64,000 nucleotides of DNA from Streptomyces sp. BK340 (GTDB taxonomy: Bacteria; Actinomycetota; Actinomycetes; Streptomycetales; Streptomycetaceae), in NCBI RefSeq assembly GCF_007827595.1, contig NZ_VISR01000001.1, positions 186,001 to 250,000 of the forward strand, read 5' to 3'. Below the pieces are notes generated by a model. That model saw only the letters and a list, made by a program, of their open reading frames with translations, was not told the origin of the DNA and did not search any database. This document shows, in pieces, positions 10,412 to 20,774 of this stretch. Each line of letters opens with the position of its first letter. The first letter of the stretch is position 1. Position numbers and translations under genes: made by a program.

Positions 10412-13366
10412 TCATCTGTCGAGCGAGCCGAAGGCCTTCCTCAGCAGGGCCGCCCGGTCGGCAGCCGACGGCACCTGTTCCAGCCCGAAGCCGAGCAGAA
10501 CGGTGTCCGCGGTGGTGACCGCTCCGTACGTCTGGAAGAGCGTTCCGGTGCGCGTCCAGTCCTTCAGGACCGCCGGGCTGCCCGCGGGCGGTCCGGCCGC
10601 CTTCCAGGCGCCCAGGGACGACTCGAAGCCCTCGGTCTCCTTCGCCGTGCCGCCCACCACGAGCGAGGCGTCGTCGACGAGGACGCCGTGCCCGCCGCTG
10701 CCCGGGTCGGTGACGTAGCTGACCGAGATCTCGACGGACTTGCCGGCGTACGCGCTCAGATCGAAGCTCACCTGCTGCCAGCCGCCGGAGCTGCCGGTGA
10801 GGCTGTGCCACGAACCGGTGGTGCCGGTCGCGGTGCAGGCGTTGCCCGCGAGCGTGAGGTAGTGCCTGAGCCAGGGGTGCTCCCCGATCAGGAACCCGGC
10901 CCCGCACTCGGCCGGTACCGCCGTCTTCGTGGCACCGCCGGCCTCCGGGAGGGTCGTCCAGTCGTCGGCGCCCACGGTGTGGGCCTCGACGACCGCGTGG
11001 TCGTAGCCGGGCTCGGTGTCCCACAACAGGCGGGCGCGCAGGGCCGGCTGGTCGGCGGCGGTGACCCCGGTGAGGTCGATGGTGCGGGTCAGGCGCTTGT
11101 AGGCGTCGTCGGTGTGCAGGGCCGCTGCCATGTAGGACCCGGAATACGGGCCGTACGGGCTGACGGTCCCGGCGAACCGGCCCGCGCCGGCGCTCTTGAA
11201 CTGCGGGTACGCGGCGGCGGGCAGCTCGTCCGAGGTGACGCCGTAGGTACCGGCCCCGTCGAGCGGGTTGCCGGGCGCGTCACCGAGGGCGCCGGTGTAG
11301 CCGTCGAGGCCGCCGGAGCCGGTGAAGGCGGTGGCCCCCTTGGTCGACGTACGGCTGTAGGCGCCCAGGTAGTACTGGCTGAAGTCGTCCGAGAGGGTGC
11401 CGCCGCCGAGGTCGACGCTGCCGCCGGCCAGCTCGCCGGCCTCGATCAGCCGGCCGCCCTCGTTGAGGTAGGCGCGCAGCTGGAGCTGGGTGGCGTTGCC
11501 CGGGCCGTTCGCGCCCGAGTAGTGCACGACGGTCCTGAAGTGCCCCAGCACGCCGAGCGCGTCCGGTGCGCCCTGGGTGGCGACGTCCCAGACGATCGCC
11601 TTGTGCCCGGCCGCCTTCAGCGCGTCCACGTACGTCTGCGCCTGTGCGGCGGCCGCGCCCTCCTCGGCGACGACGAGGGTGTCGGCCCTGGGCCGCTCGG
11701 CGACGGTGTAGGTGAAGTGGGAGCTGGAGACCTTCTTGCCGTTCCTGGTCTCACCGGTGAACCACACCTCGACCTTGTCACCCGGTTCGCCGTCCCGGAC
11801 CTTGGCCCGGTACTCGTCGAAGTAGAGGTTGTCCTCGCCGCCGTAGGTCTCGCCGCCCTTCCAGTGCCTGAGCGTCCGGTCCCACGTACGGCCGCCGTTG
11901 ACGCGGTACTTGAGCTCCTTGTCGCGCACGGCCTTGCGGACGACGACCGAGACCTCCTGGTCCGCGCCCCGCGCGTACGACGTGGAGAACGCTGCCGGGG
12001 TGAAGTCGACGGCGCTCAGCCCGACCGAGGAGACCGGCCGGTCGGGGTGCGCGGCGGTCTCGGCGACCGAGAGCGCGAACGGGACGTTCTTCTCGAACTC
12101 CTGCCGGATCAGCTTCTCGTCGTCGGGGAAGTTGAAGACCGACTGACAGTCGTCCGGCTTCCAGGCGTCGTTCGGGTCGATGTCCGACGCGGTCTCACAG
12201 GTCGACATCTCGGGGGTGAACATCGCCATGCCGTTGACGTTCGAGGCGTGGCCGTCCGCTTCGCCGTTGGTGGTGTACAGCTCCGAGGAGACCTGCGAGC
12301 GGTAGCCGGGGATCGCCGGGTTGTCGGGCGTGCCGGCGAGCGCCTTGTAGAGCACGTCGTCCGGGGTGGGGGTGGCGACCTGCCAGCCGACGCCGTAGAG
12401 GAGGAGTTCGGCGGCGGAGTGGTAGTTGATGGCGTAGGTGAATCCGATGCGCTTCTCGAAGGCGTCGAGGGCCTTGGTCTCCGGCTCGGACTCGGGGCTC
12501 GCGCCGCGGTAGGTCTGGCTGGTGGGGTTCGGGGACGAACCCTCGTCGTCGTAGCCCCACTTGTAGGGGAAGTTGCGGTTGAGGTCGACGCCGTCACCCG
12601 TGCTGATGACGCCGTCGCCGTTGACGTCCCGCAGGTTCTTGCGCCACAGACGGGTCGAGGAGTCCTTGAACGTGTAGTCGTAGCCGTCGGGGTTGGCCGA
12701 CAGGACGAACCACAGCTCGGTGGAGTCGACGATCTTCTTGACGCGCCGGTCCGTCCCGTAGTTGTCCAGGTAGTAGTGCATCAGACGCCGGGTCATCTCC
12801 GGCGTGATCCACTCGCGCGCGTGCTGGTTGGACATGTACAGCACGGCCGGTTTGGAGCCGTCCTTCGATTTCCGCGCGTTCCTGGTCAGTTTGAGCGCGA
12901 GGATGTCCTGGCCGTTGATGGTCTTGCCGATGGACTCGACCTTGGTGAGGCCGGGGTGGGTCTGCGCGGTCCGGACGATCTCCTGTTCCAGGCCTCCGCT
13001 TCCGCCGTAGGGCCGGAACACGCCCTGGGCGGCGCCCTCGACGCGCGCCTCGGCCCTGGCCGAGAGGGCGTGCTCGGTGAGCCGGACGCCCTGCTTCTCC
13101 AGCTTCCTCGCCTGCTTGTCGGTGAGGTAGACCTCGACGGTGCTCTTCCCGTGCCCGGCCACCTGCTCGCCGAGTTCCTGGCCGTCCTGCCCGGCCTTGA
13201 GGAGCAGGGGAATCTGTTTCTGGGTGACGTCTGCCCGGAAGACCTTGACCGCGTCGGGGTCGGACGGGCCCGGTCCTCCGCTCTGCGCCTGGGCGATGGG
13301 TGCAAGGCTCGCTCCCCCGATCAGGAGCGCGCCGACAGCGAGGATCGATCTCGCTCTGGGTCTCAT
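10412..13366 (-). CDS. secreted M14-family zinc carboxypeptidase, 984 aa
   Basis: Extracellular metallopeptidase. It has a signal peptide (residues 1 to about 27, ending IAQAQS), a pro-region (30-115), then the M14 catalytic domain (about 120-430). Zinc ligands H182 and E185 (NQHAREW) and H316 (NYHSAAE) are visible, with substrate-binding N263/R264 (LNRNF) and catalytic E386 (FTPEM). A D-x-N-x-D-G calcium-type loop lies at 247-252. The C-terminal half holds beta-rich modules like the immune-inhibitor-A domains of other long Streptomyces M14 proteins, probably for substrate or wall binding. Roughly twice the length of a simple carboxypeptidase. It stands alone between gap and the whiA operon. 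Confidence 0.93.
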   Translation of the reverse strand: MRPRARSILAVGALLIGGASLAPIAQAQSGGPGPSDPDAVKVFRADVTQKQIPLLLKAGQDGQELGEQVAGHGKSTVEVYLTDKQARKLEKQGVRLTEHALSARAEARVEGAAQGVFRPYGGSGGLEQEIVRTAQTHPGLTKVESIGKTINGQDILALKLTRNARKSKDGSKPAVLYMSNQHAREWITPEMTRRLMHYYLDNYGTDRRVKKIVDSTELWFVLSANPDGYDYTFKDSSTRLWRKNLRDVNGDGVISTGDGVDLNRNFPYKWGYDDEGSSPNPTSQTYRGASPESEPETKALDAFEKRIGFTYAINYHSAAELLLYGVGWQVATPTPDDVLYKALAGTPDNPAIPGYRSQVSSELYTTNGEADGHASNVNGMAMFTPEMSTCETASDIDPNDAWKPDDCQSVFNFPDDEKLIRQEFEKNVPFALSVAETAAHPDRPVSSVGLSAVDFTPAAFSTSYARGADQEVSVVVRKAVRDKELKYRVNGGRTWDRTLRHWKGGETYGGEDNLYFDEYRAKVRDGEPGDKVEVWFTGETRNGKKVSSSHFTYTVAERPRADTLVVAEEGAAAAQAQTYVDALKAAGHKAIVWDVATQGAPDALGVLGHFRTVVHYSGANGPGNATQLQLRAYLNEGGRLIEAGELAGGSVDLGGGTLSDDFSQYYLGAYSRTSTKGATAFTGSGGLDGYTGALGDAPGNPLDGAGTYGVTSDELPAAAYPQFKSAGAGRFAGTVSPYGPYSGSYMAAALHTDDAYKRLTRTIDLTGVTAADQPALRARLLWDTEPGYDHAVVEAHTVGADDWTTLPEAGGATKTAVPAECGAGFLIGEHPWLRHYLTLAGNACTATGTTGSWHSLTGSSGGWQQVSFDLSAYAGKSVEISVSYVTDPGSGGHGVLVDDASLVVGGTAKETEGFESSLGAWKAAGPPAGSPAVLKDWTRTGTLFQTYGAVTTADTVLLGFGLEQVPSAADRAALLRKAFGSLDR

Positions 13367-13461
13367 GAACCCCCCTACCGGTGGTCCGCCACAGCGGCGA
13401 ACAGGTTGCCAGGCTCATGTCACTTCATGATCGAGTCAAGGGCGCCTCATAGACACGCAAA

Positions 13462-13500
13462 CGCCGGTGCCGACCACCCGAATGGACGTCGGCACCGGCG
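13462..13500 (-). terminator. terminator of the uvrC-rapZ-yvcK-whiA operon
   Basis: A perfect 13-bp stem, CGCCGGTGCCGAC (13462-13474) with its complement at 13488-13500 and a 13-base loop. It starts 19 bp after the whiA stop. Position and strength fit an operon terminator; no T-run is present. Confidence 0.75.
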
Positions 13501-13518
13501 AGTTGACGGTGTTTCGGG

Positions 13519-14508
13519 TCAGCCCGCCAGGTTGTCCGCCAGCTCCTCGCTGAGGTTGGCCTCCGTGCTCGGGATGCCCAGATCGGCAGCACGCTTGTCG
13601 GCCATCGCCAGCAGACGGCGGATCCGGCCGGCCACCGCGTCCTTGGTCAGCGGCGGGTCGGCGAGAGCGCCCAGCTCCTCCAGGGAGGCCTGCTTGTGCT
13701 CCATGCGCAGCCGCCCGGCGGCCGCGAGATGATCGGGCACCTCGTCGCCGAGGATCTCCAGAGCACGCTGGACACGGGCACCGGCGGCCACGGCGGCACG
13801 CGCCGAGCGGCGCAGGTTCGCGTCGTCGAAGTTGGCGAGCCGGTTGGCGGTGGCCCGCACCTCGCGCCGCATCCGGCGCTCCTCCCAGGCCAGCACGGAC
13901 TCGTGCGCGCCGAGCCGGGTCAGCAGGGCGCCGATCGCGTCACCGTCGCGTACGACGACCCGGTCCACCCCGCGCACCTCGCGGGCCTTCGCCGCGATGG
14001 ACAGCCGACGGGCGGCACCCACCAGCGCGAGCGCGGCCTCCGGGCCCGGGCAGGTCACCTCGAGGGACGAGGAGCGGCCGGGCTCGGTCAGCGAGCCGTG
14101 CGCCAGGAAGGCCCCGCGCCAGGCCGCCTCCGCGTCACAGGTGGCCCCGGAGACCACCTGCGGGGGCAGGCCGCGGATCGGGCGGCCCCGGCCGTCGACC
14201 AGGCCGGTCTGGCGGGCCAGCTGGTCGCCGCCCGCGACCACGCGCACCACGTAGCGCGAGCCGCGGCGCAGGCCGCCGGGCGCCATCACGATCAGTTCCG
14301 AACTGTGGCCGAAGATCTCCAGGATGTCCCGCTTGAGCCGGCGGGCCGCCATCGCGGTGTCCAGCTCCGCCTCGATCACGATGCGCCCGCTCACCAGGTG
14401 GAGGCCGCCGGCGAACCGCAGAATGGCGGAGACCTCCGCCTTCCTGCAGCAGGTCCGGGTGACGGGGAGCCGGGAGATCTCGTCCTTCACCGCTGCCGTC
14501 ATCGCCAT
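13519..14508 (-). CDS. whiA: sporulation regulator / DNA-binding protein WhiA, 329 aa
   Basis: Transcription factor that, with WhiB, controls genes needed for aerial hyphae to stop growing and divide into spores. The N-terminal half is the LAGLIDADG homing-endonuclease-like fold ([19 protein letters not shown] onward) without nuclease activity. The C-terminal helix-turn-helix (about 235-315) includes the Streptomyces-typical [20 protein letters not shown]. The 329-residue length is as expected. ATG start 14508 overlaps the yvcK end by 10 bp, implying coupled translation. Last gene of the uvrC-led operon, which therefore places it under a DNA-damage-type promoter as well as any internal promoter. 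Confidence 0.97.
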   Translation of the reverse strand: MAMTAAVKDEISRLPVTRTCCRKAEVSAILRFAGGLHLVSGRIVIEAELDTAMAARRLKRDILEIFGHSSELIVMAPGGLRRGSRYVVRVVAGGDQLARQTGLVDGRGRPIRGLPPQVVSGATCDAEAAWRGAFLAHGSLTEPGRSSSLEVTCPGPEAALALVGAARRLSIAAKAREVRGVDRVVVRDGDAIGALLTRLGAHESVLAWEERRMRREVRATANRLANFDDANLRRSARAAVAAGARVQRALEILGDEVPDHLAAAGRLRMEHKQASLEELGALADPPLTKDAVAGRIRRLLAMADKRAADLGIPSTEANLSEELADNLAG

Positions 14509-15593
14509 GGGCCGATCCTTCCATGCATCCGAAAAATACGGTCGTACGCGGCGGCCAGCAGCTCCGGGTCGTGCCGGGGGCTGCCGTCGGTCCGGGCCAC
14601 CGGCGCCAGCTCGACCGCGGCTCCCAGCCGCTTGGCAGCCTCGGTGAGCGAGTCGCGGTCGGGCACCGCGGCCTCGTCGGCCAGCACCACGTCCAGGGCG
14701 AGTTTAGGGGCGTGTCGCCCCAAAACCTCCAAATGACGCTGCGGGGAGAAGCCCTCGGTTTCTCCGGGCTGCGGGGCGAGGTTCAGGGACAGGACTTTGC
14801 GCGCCTTGGTCTCGGTGAGGGCGTCCAGCAGGTCCGGGACGAGCAGGTGCGGGATCACCGAGGAGAACCAGGAGCCGGGGCCGAGCACCACCCAGTCCGC
14901 GTCCAGGACCGCCGCGACGGCCTCGGGGACGGCGGGCGGGTCGTGCGGCACGAGGTGCACGGACTGCACCTCACCGGGGGTGAGGGCGACGGTCGCCTGC
15001 CCGCGCACGGTGTCGACCTCGTCCGGGCGCTCCGGGTCGTGCCCCTTGACCAGAGCCTGCAGCTCCAGCGGCACGGCGGACATGGGCAGCACGCGGCCGT
15101 GCGCGCCGAGCAGCTTGCCGACCAGGTCCAGGGCCTGGACGTGGTCGCCGAGCTGCTCCCACAGCGCCACGATCAGCAGGTTGCCGACCGCGTGGCCGTG
15201 CATCTCGCCCTGGGACTGGAACCGGTGCTGGATGACCCGGGCCCAGGTCTGGCCCCAGTCGTCGTCGCCGCACAGCGCGGCCAGGGCCTTGCGCAGATCG
15301 CCCGGGGGAAGCACCCCCAGCTCGTCGCGCAGGCGCCCGCTGGAACCGCCGTCGTCGGCCACCGTGACGACGGCGGTGAGGTCGCCGGTGATCCGGCGCA
15401 GCGCGGCGAGCGAGGCGGACAGGCCCATGCCGCCGCCCAGGGCGACGACCTTGGGCTGGGCGCCGCGCCGGCGGACCCGGCCGCCGCGGACCTCGACGGG
15501 GCGGGCCGCCCGCGCGTCGGTCGCGGCACGGCTCGCACGGCCCTCCGGCACCACCCGGCGCAGCCTGCTCAGCCGCGATGTACGTTCCGTCAT
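14499..15593 (-). CDS. yvcK: gluconeogenesis factor YvcK/CofD-like protein, 364 aa
   Basis: Member of the CofD-like family that binds UDP-sugars and affects carbon metabolism and cell-wall synthesis in other Gram-positives. Signature sequences are [17 protein letters not shown] (from residue 53), [16 protein letters not shown], and [16 protein letters not shown] near the C terminus. Start at ATG 15593, which overlaps the rapZ stop as ATGA. The open frame continues upstream to 16388, but that part lies inside rapZ and is an artefact. It has a 45-residue basic N-terminal extension before the domain. Conserved partner of rapZ and whiA in actinobacteria and firmicutes. Confidence 0.94.
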   Translation of the reverse strand: MTERTSRLSRLRRVVPEGRASRAATDARAARPVEVRGGRVRRRGAQPKVVALGGGMGLSASLAALRRITGDLTAVVTVADDGGSSGRLRDELGVLPPGDLRKALAALCGDDDWGQTWARVIQHRFQSQGEMHGHAVGNLLIVALWEQLGDHVQALDLVGKLLGAHGRVLPMSAVPLELQALVKGHDPERPDEVDTVRGQATVALTPGEVQSVHLVPHDPPAVPEAVAAVLDADWVVLGPGSWFSSVIPHLLVPDLLDALTETKARKVLSLNLAPQPGETEGFSPQRHLEVLGRHAPKLALDVVLADEAAVPDRDSLTEAAKRLGAAVELAPVARTDGSPRHDPELLAAAYDRIFRMHGRIGPWR

Positions 15594-16579
15594 TCCCGTC
15601 CCATGTCCCGGTGTACGAGCACCGTCTCCACACCCTCGGCCGCGAGACGTGCGGCGAGCTTCTCCGACATCGCGACCGAGCGGTGCTTGCCGCCGGTGCA
15701 GCCGATGGCGATGGTCACATACCGCTTGCCCTCGCGCCGGTACCCGGCCGCGATGAGCCGCAGCAGCTCGGCGTAGCGGTCGAGGAACTCCTTGGCGCCG
15801 GGCTGGTTGAAGACGTAGGCGGCGACCTCCTCGTTGAGGCCGGTGTACGGGCGCAGCTCCGGGACCCAGTGCGGGTTGGGCAGGAACCGCATGTCCGCGA
15901 CCAGGTCCGCGTCGACCGGCAGGCCGTACTTGAAGCCGAAGGACATCACGGTCGCCCGCAGCTCGGGCTCCTCCTCGCCCGCGAACTGGGCGTCCATTTT
16001 GGCGCGCAGCTCGTGCACGTTGAGGCTGGAGGTGTCGATCACCAGATCCGCGTCGCCGCGCAGCTCGCGCAGCAGCTCGCGCTCGGCGGCGATGCCGTCG
16101 ACGATGCGGCCGTCGCCCTGGAGGGGGTGCGGGCGGCGCACCGACTCGAAACGGCGCACCAGGGCGTCGTCCGAGGACTCCAGGAAGACGATCCGGCGCG
16201 TGACGCCCCTGCTGTCGAGGTCGGCGAGGGACTCGCGCAGGTTGTCGAAGAACCTCCGCCCGCGGACGTCGACGACGACCGCGATCCGCGCCACGTTGCC
16301 CTGCGAGCGGGCACCCAGCTCCACCATGGTGGGGATCAGGGCGGGCGGGAGGTTGTCCACGACGAACCAGCCGAGGTCCTCCAGACACTTCGCGGCCGTC
16401 GACCGGCCCGCTCCGGACATGCCGGAGATGATCACCAGCTCGGGGATGGCCGCTTCGGGCGCCCCGGCCGGCGTGGCATCCGTACTCACCTGTGCTCCGT
16501 TTTTCTCAGCCGCCTGCTGCGGCTCCCCCGCGGCCGCCTGATCTCGGTCCGCTGCGGGCTGTGCGTCGTGCTCGGTCAT
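15590..16579 (-). CDS. rapZ: RNase adapter/nucleotide-binding protein RapZ, 329 aa
   Basis: P-loop protein of the RapZ/YvcJ family. In enterobacteria it guides RNase E to a small RNA that controls amino-sugar synthesis; the role in Streptomyces is not settled. The P-loop is [11 protein letters not shown] (residues 51-61) with Arg where many homologues have Lys. The C-terminal domain carries the conserved [11 protein letters not shown] poorly conserved 45-residue Gln/Ala-rich N terminus precedes the domain. ATG 16579 overlaps the uvrC stop (ATGA) and its own stop overlaps the yvcK start in the same way, so the operon is translationally coupled. Confidence 0.94.
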   Translation of the reverse strand: MTEHDAQPAADRDQAAAGEPQQAAEKNGAQVSTDATPAGAPEAAIPELVIISGMSGAGRSTAAKCLEDLGWFVVDNLPPALIPTMVELGARSQGNVARIAVVVDVRGRRFFDNLRESLADLDSRGVTRRIVFLESSDDALVRRFESVRRPHPLQGDGRIVDGIAAERELLRELRGDADLVIDTSSLNVHELRAKMDAQFAGEEEPELRATVMSFGFKYGLPVDADLVADMRFLPNPHWVPELRPYTGLNEEVAAYVFNQPGAKEFLDRYAELLRLIAAGYRREGKRYVTIAIGCTGGKHRSVAMSEKLAARLAAEGVETVLVHRDMGRE

Positions 16580-18663
16580 CTCTCCTGCCCCCGTCGTTCG
16601 TCCGGGAGACCCGCGGACACGGGCTCCCCCGAGGAACCCGGCGTCGTATCGGGTTCCTCGTCATCAATGATCTCTCCGGTCGCCGTGTTCACGGCGGGTG
16701 CGGCCGGAGCCGCCTGAGCGAGGGCCACTGCGATGGTCTCGGCCGTCTTCCGGCCTATCCCGGGCACCTCCTGGATCTCCTCGATTGTGGCGGACCGCAG
16801 CTTCTTCACCGAACCGAAATGCTTGATGAGCGCCTGTTTGCGGGTCTCACCGAGGCCGGGCACGTCGTCCAGGGGGCCGGCACGGAAGCGCTTGGCACGC
16901 TTGGTGCGCTGGTAGGTGATCGCGAAGCGGTGCGCCTCGTCGCGGACGCGCTGCAGCAGATAGAGGCCCTCACTGGAGCGGGGCAGGACCACCGGGTCGT
17001 CGTCGCCGGGCACCCAGACCTCCTCCAGGCGCTTGGCGAGGCCGCACACGGCGATGTCGTCGATGCCCAGCTCGTCCAGCGCCCGGCGGGCCGCCGCGAC
17101 CTGCGGCTGCCCGCCGTCGACCACGACGAGCTGCGGCGGGTAGGCGAACTTCCTGGGACGGCCGTCGTCGTCCTTGAGGGAGCTCGCGAGGGGATCGCCG
17201 TCGCCGAGGACCGGCTCGCCGTCGGTGAGCGCTTCCTCGCCGTCGGTCCACTCACCCGTCTTCTCCTTCTCGGCGAGATAGCGCCTGAAGCGGCGGCTGA
17301 TCACCTCGTGCATGGAGCGGACATCGTCCTGACCGGCGAAGCCCTTGATCTGGAAGCGGCGGTACTCGCTCTTGCGCTGCAGGCCGTCCTCGAACACGAC
17401 CATGGAGGCGACCACGTCGTCTCCCTGCAGGTGGGAGATGTCGTAGCACTCGATCCGCAGAGGGGCGCTGTCCAGGTCGAGGGCGTCGGCGATCTCCTCC
17501 AGCGCACGGGAGCGCGTCGTCAGGTCGGAGGCACGCTTGGTCTTGTGCAGGGCTAGGGCCTGCTGGGCGTTGCGCTCCACGGTCTCCATGAGCGCCTTCT
17601 TGTCGCCGCGCTGCGGGATCCGCAGCGAGACGTTCGACCCGCGGCGGCCGGTCAGCCACTCCTGGACCGGCTCGACCGGCTCGGGCAGGGCCGGGACCAG
17701 GACCTCCTTGGGGACGGCGTCCCCGGTCTCCTCGCCGTACAGCTGCTGCAGAGCGTGCTCGACGAGGGCGCCGGTGGTGACCTCCTCGACCTTGTCGGTC
17801 ACCCAGCCGCGCTGGCCGCGCACCCGGCCGCCGCGCACGTGGAAGATCTGGACGGCCGCCTCCAGCTCGTCCTCGGCGACAGCGATGAGGTCGGCGTCGG
17901 TCGCGTCGGCGAGCACGACCGCGTTCTTCTCCATGGCCTTCTTCAGGGCCCCGATGTCGTCGCGCAGGCGGGCGGCCCGCTCGTACTCCATCTCCTCGGC
18001 CGCCTCCATCATCTGCGTCTCCAGACGGCGGAGGTAGGTGCCGGTGCGGCCCGCCATGAAGTCGCAGAAGTCATCGGCCAGATCCCGGTGGTCCTCGGGG
18101 GTGATCCGGCCGACGCAGGGGGCGGAGCACTTGCCGATGTAGCCGAGCAGGCAGGGGCGGCCGGTGCGGGAGGCGTTCTTGAAGACACCGGCCGAGCAGG
18201 TGCGCACCGGGAAGACCCGCAGCAGCAGATCGACGGTGTCCCGGATGGCCCAGGCGTGGCCGTACGGGCCGAAGTACCTGACGCCCTTCTTCTTGTGACC
18301 GCGCATCACCTGGACGCGCGGGAACTCCTCGTTCATCGTCACCGCGAGGTACGGGTAGCTCTTGTCGTCGCGGTACTTGACGTTGAACCGGGGGTCGTAT
18401 TCCTTGATCCAGGAGTACTCCAGCTGCAGCGCCTCGACCTCCGTGGACACCACGGTCCACTCCACGGACGCGGCGGTGGTCACCATCGTCCGGGTGCGCG
18501 GGTGCAGGTTCGCCAGGTCCTGGAAGTAGTTCGCCAGGCGCTGACGCAGGCTCTTCGCCTTTCCGACGTAGATCACCCGGCGGTGCTCGTCACGGAACCT
18601 GTACACCCCCGGGGAGTCCGGGATCTCACCCGGCCTGGGGCGGTAGCTGGAGGGGTCGGCCAT
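16576..18663 (-). CDS. uvrC: excinuclease ABC subunit C, 695 aa
   Basis: Makes both incisions in nucleotide-excision repair with UvrA and UvrB. Domains in order: GIY-YIG nuclease ([20 protein letters not shown], residues about 19-38), a cysteine cluster ([13 protein letters not shown]), the UVR motif that contacts UvrB (about 210-245), the RNase-H-like C-terminal nuclease ([21 protein letters not shown]), and two helix-hairpin-helix motifs (about 600-660). The start codon is 7 bp from a promoter -10 element, so the message is probably leaderless. First gene of the operon uvrC-rapZ-yvcK-whiA. The C-terminal 45 residues are acidic and probably disordered. Confidence 0.97.
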   Translation of the reverse strand: MADPSSYRPRPGEIPDSPGVYRFRDEHRRVIYVGKAKSLRQRLANYFQDLANLHPRTRTMVTTAASVEWTVVSTEVEALQLEYSWIKEYDPRFNVKYRDDKSYPYLAVTMNEEFPRVQVMRGHKKKGVRYFGPYGHAWAIRDTVDLLLRVFPVRTCSAGVFKNASRTGRPCLLGYIGKCSAPCVGRITPEDHRDLADDFCDFMAGRTGTYLRRLETQMMEAAEEMEYERAARLRDDIGALKKAMEKNAVVLADATDADLIAVAEDELEAAVQIFHVRGGRVRGQRGWVTDKVEEVTTGALVEHALQQLYGEETGDAVPKEVLVPALPEPVEPVQEWLTGRRGSNVSLRIPQRGDKKALMETVERNAQQALALHKTKRASDLTTRSRALEEIADALDLDSAPLRIECYDISHLQGDDVVASMVVFEDGLQRKSEYRRFQIKGFAGQDDVRSMHEVISRRFRRYLAEKEKTGEWTDGEEALTDGEPVLGDGDPLASSLKDDDGRPRKFAYPPQLVVVDGGQPQVAAARRALDELGIDDIAVCGLAKRLEEVWVPGDDDPVVLPRSSEGLYLLQRVRDEAHRFAITYQRTKRAKRFRAGPLDDVPGLGETRKQALIKHFGSVKKLRSATIEEIQEVPGIGRKTAETIAVALAQAAPAAPAVNTATGEIIDDEEPDTTPGSSGEPVSAGLPDERRGQER

Positions 18664-19096
18664 GTCTCACACCCTACTGGCGAGCACCGACACCGCGTCG
18701 CGCCTGTGGACAACGCCCACCGGCGCGGATCCCCCGGTCGGGCCCGATCGGCGCGGTCCTCGCCACACTGCCCCCGAGGGCTGCATTTCGGCCGTGCCGG
18801 CCCCCGAGAACCTGCCCGGCAGGGCACCCGGGCTGCACTCCTGCGGCCAGTGGCGGCCCCGGCCCGCACGTGTGGGGGTCGCGGCTCGGCCAGGAGTACG
18901 CCGTGACCGGGTCCGAGGTGTTGTCGGGGTCTGGTCAACACGCTTCAATGCGGGGGAACTCGGGGCCGTGCACACCGGCCCACGAACGCGGTGTGCGCGT
19001 ACAGGGGCGTCTCCCGACGCCCACGGGGGTGGCCCCGCACACCTGCGCCAGCGGTCTGACCAGCCGTCGCGACACCTCACAGAAAGGCCCCTGTCC
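18664..19096. other. 433-bp divergent intergenic region (uvrC / HTH gene)
   Basis: No convincing gene. The uvrC promoter occupies its left end. A short inverted repeat, GTGTTG (18918-18923) and CAACAC (18936-18941), could be an operator. Open frames through the region are extensions or shadows of the neighbours. A promoter for the rightward HTH gene must lie here, but I cannot point to one. Confidence 0.55.
18671..18693 (-). promoter_or_regulatory. PafBC-type DNA-damage promoter of uvrC, leaderless
   Basis: On the minus strand GTGTCGGTG, 8 bases, TAGGGT. This is the RecA-independent damage-promoter pattern with one mismatch (first T). Seven bases separate TAGGGT from the uvrC ATG, so transcription should begin at or next to the start codon. 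Confidence 0.72.
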
Positions 19097-20044
19097 ATGC
19101 GGCACGCCACAGAGCACGCGGACGTCCCCACCGCGGAACTGGACACGGCCCTGCGGGGCGGCCCCTTCCACGTGGCGCTGCGCGCCGCCATCGCCGCCCG
19201 CGGACTGCCGCTCCAGCGCGTGCAGCACCATCTGTCGCGCCACGGGGTCAAGGTCGGTGTCACCAGCCTGAGTTACTGGCAGCAGGGCGCACGCCGTCCG
19301 CAGCGCCCCGAGTCGCTGCGCGCCGTCCGGGCTTTGGAGGAGATCCTCCAGCTGCCGGACGAGTCCCTGATCCGGCTGCTCACCGAGTCCGGCGAGCCCG
19401 TCTCCGGCCGCCGCCCCTCGGCCCGCTCCTACCGCTCCCTGATCGAGGCATCAGACGCCCTGAGCCGGCTCCAGGGCGACCTGGGCTGGTCCCTCGACGG
19501 CGGCCTGCACACCCTCGGCCACCACGAGCGGGTCCGGATCGGCCCCCGCCGCGAACTGGCCGGTCTCGAATCCCACCACATCGTGCGGGCCCACCGCGAC
19601 GGAGTCGACCGCTTCCTCGCCGTCCACCACGGCGACCCCGGCTGCAGCCCCCGCGCCATGGCGGTGCACGCCCTGGAGAACTGCCGGACCGGGCGCGTCC
19701 GCCTGGACCAGGACACCGGCGTACTGGTGGCCGAACTCCTCTTCGGCACCCGGCTGCGCGCCGGCGACACCTTCCTCTTCCGGTACGGCATCGAGGACGG
19801 CACGGCGGGAGTCTCGCGCGAGTACGTCCACGGGTTCGGCTTCCCGGGCGGACAGTACGCGCTCCAGGTGCGCTTCGACCGGGCAGCGCTGCCGGCCCAC
19901 TGCCACCGCTTCACCCAGCACTCCCCCGCGGCCCCGCGCAGCGGCCGCCACGAGCTGACGGTCAGCGGGCCCCACCACAGCGTCCATGTGGTCGAACCCC
20001 GGATACGTCCGGGCCTGGTCGGCATCGCCTGGGACTGGGAATGA
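19097..20044 (+). CDS. helix-turn-helix domain protein, 315 aa, function unknown
   Basis: The N-terminal third resembles an XRE-type helix-turn-helix (about residues 18-80), with RHGVKVGVTSLSYWQQGARRP as the likely DNA-recognition part. The remaining 200 residues form a beta-rich domain I do not recognise, with conserved-looking ELLFGTRLRAGDTFLFRYGIED and EYVHGFGFPGGQYALQVRF. ATG 19097 chosen because GAAAGG lies 9 bases upstream; the frame is open to 18662 but the upstream translation looks non-coding. Divergent from uvrC with 433 bp between. Probably a conserved actinomycete regulator; target and ligand unknown. Confidence 0.75.
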   Translation: MRHATEHADVPTAELDTALRGGPFHVALRAAIAARGLPLQRVQHHLSRHGVKVGVTSLSYWQQGARRPQRPESLRAVRALEEILQLPDESLIRLLTESGEPVSGRRPSARSYRSLIEASDALSRLQGDLGWSLDGGLHTLGHHERVRIGPRRELAGLESHHIVRAHRDGVDRFLAVHHGDPGCSPRAMAVHALENCRTGRVRLDQDTGVLVAELLFGTRLRAGDTFLFRYGIEDGTAGVSREYVHGFGFPGGQYALQVRFDRAALPAHCHRFTQHSPAAPRSGRHELTVSGPHHSVHVVEPRIRPGLVGIAWDWE

Positions 20045-20070
20045 CGCGAGGCCGGACACCCGGAGCCGGT

Positions 20071-20130
20071 GTGGCGGAGGCCGGCGTGGCGGAGGCCGGT
20101 GTGGCGGGGGCCGGCATGGCGGAGGCCAGG
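20071..20130 (+). repeat. four 15-bp tandem repeats
   Basis: Consensus GTGGCGGAGGCCGGY, copies starting at 20071, 20086, 20101 and 20116; the last two have small changes. The array fills the gap between two convergent genes (HTH protein and Rieske protein). Probably slippage-generated; no function evident. Confidence 0.85.
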
Positions 20131-20167
20131 TGCAGGTAGCCGGGCGCCGCTCGGCGGGGTGGGCCGG

Positions 20168-20602
20168 TCAGGCGCCCGGACCGGCGATGATCCTGCCGTT
20201 CGACGCCTTCACCGGCAGCTCGTTCAACGGCTCGGTGGCCGGCGTCTGGGCCACCTTGCCCGTCACGGCGTCGAACTGACTGCCGTGGCAGGGGCAGATC
20301 AAGGTCGTCCCCTGCAGCTTGTTGATGGGGCACCCCGCGTGCGTGCAGATCGTGCTGTACGCCTTGAGGGCCCCGCTCCCGTCCCGGCTGACCACCACGT
20401 TGTGCTCCCGGTAGAGCTTCGCGCCGCCCTCTGCGACCTCGCTCTCGGCACCCAGGTCGACCGGCGCGGTCGGCGTCGCGTCGGCGGTGGCGCCGCCCGG
20501 CGCCGAGCAGGCGGCCAGCCCGAGCCCTGCCACCGGAGCCACGGCGGCTCCTCGAAGGACGGTACGACGACTCGTGGACGGGCGGGCCGATCGGGCGGAC
20601 AT
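20168..20602 (-). CDS. Rieske (2Fe-2S) lipoprotein, 144 aa
   Basis: Exported iron-sulfur protein for electron transfer outside the membrane. A twin-arginine-type signal (SRRTVLRG, residues 11-18) is followed by a lipobox LAAC with C32 as the lipid-attachment site. A 20-residue Ala/Thr/Pro linker leads into the Rieske fold. Cluster ligands are C86 and H88 (CTH) and C103 and H106 (CPCH), with C91/C105 as the conserved disulfide. Folded export by Tat fits a cofactor-bearing protein. It stands alone, so its redox partner is unknown; it is too small and isolated to be the cytochrome bc subunit. Confidence 0.93.
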   Translation of the reverse strand: MSARSARPSTSRRTVLRGAAVAPVAGLGLAACSAPGGATADATPTAPVDLGAESEVAEGGAKLYREHNVVVSRDGSGALKAYSTICTHAGCPINKLQGTTLICPCHGSQFDAVTGKVAQTPATEPLNELPVKASNGRIIAGPGA

Positions 20603-20702
20603 CAGGTCTCCACTGGTCAGGGGATGCGCAAGCCGACGATACCCGGACGGAACGAGCGGCTCCGGGGTGGGGGCGGTGAACGGAAGGGAGAGTGGATCCT
20701 GG

Positions 20703-20732
20703 CGCGTAAACGTTTGCGTAAGCGTTTACGCG
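20703..20732. promoter_or_regulatory. LacI-type operator palindrome
   Basis: Perfect 10-bp arms CGCGTAAACG (20703-20712) and CGTTTACGCG (20723-20732). Inside are two overlapping half-palindromes with central CG, AAACGTTT (20708-20715) and TAAGCGTTTA (20719-20728). LacI-family proteins typically bind AT-flanked palindromes with a central CG, so autoregulation by the LacI gene 140 bp downstream is likely. Confidence 0.75.
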
Positions 20733-20774
20733 GGGGCGGTGGATGGGATACCTTCCCGGCGTTCGACAGTCCCG

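Noticed and set aside
15594..16388. Upstream extension of the yvcK frame inside rapZ
   Set aside because: Out-of-frame reading of rapZ; the ATG overlapping the rapZ stop is the natural start.
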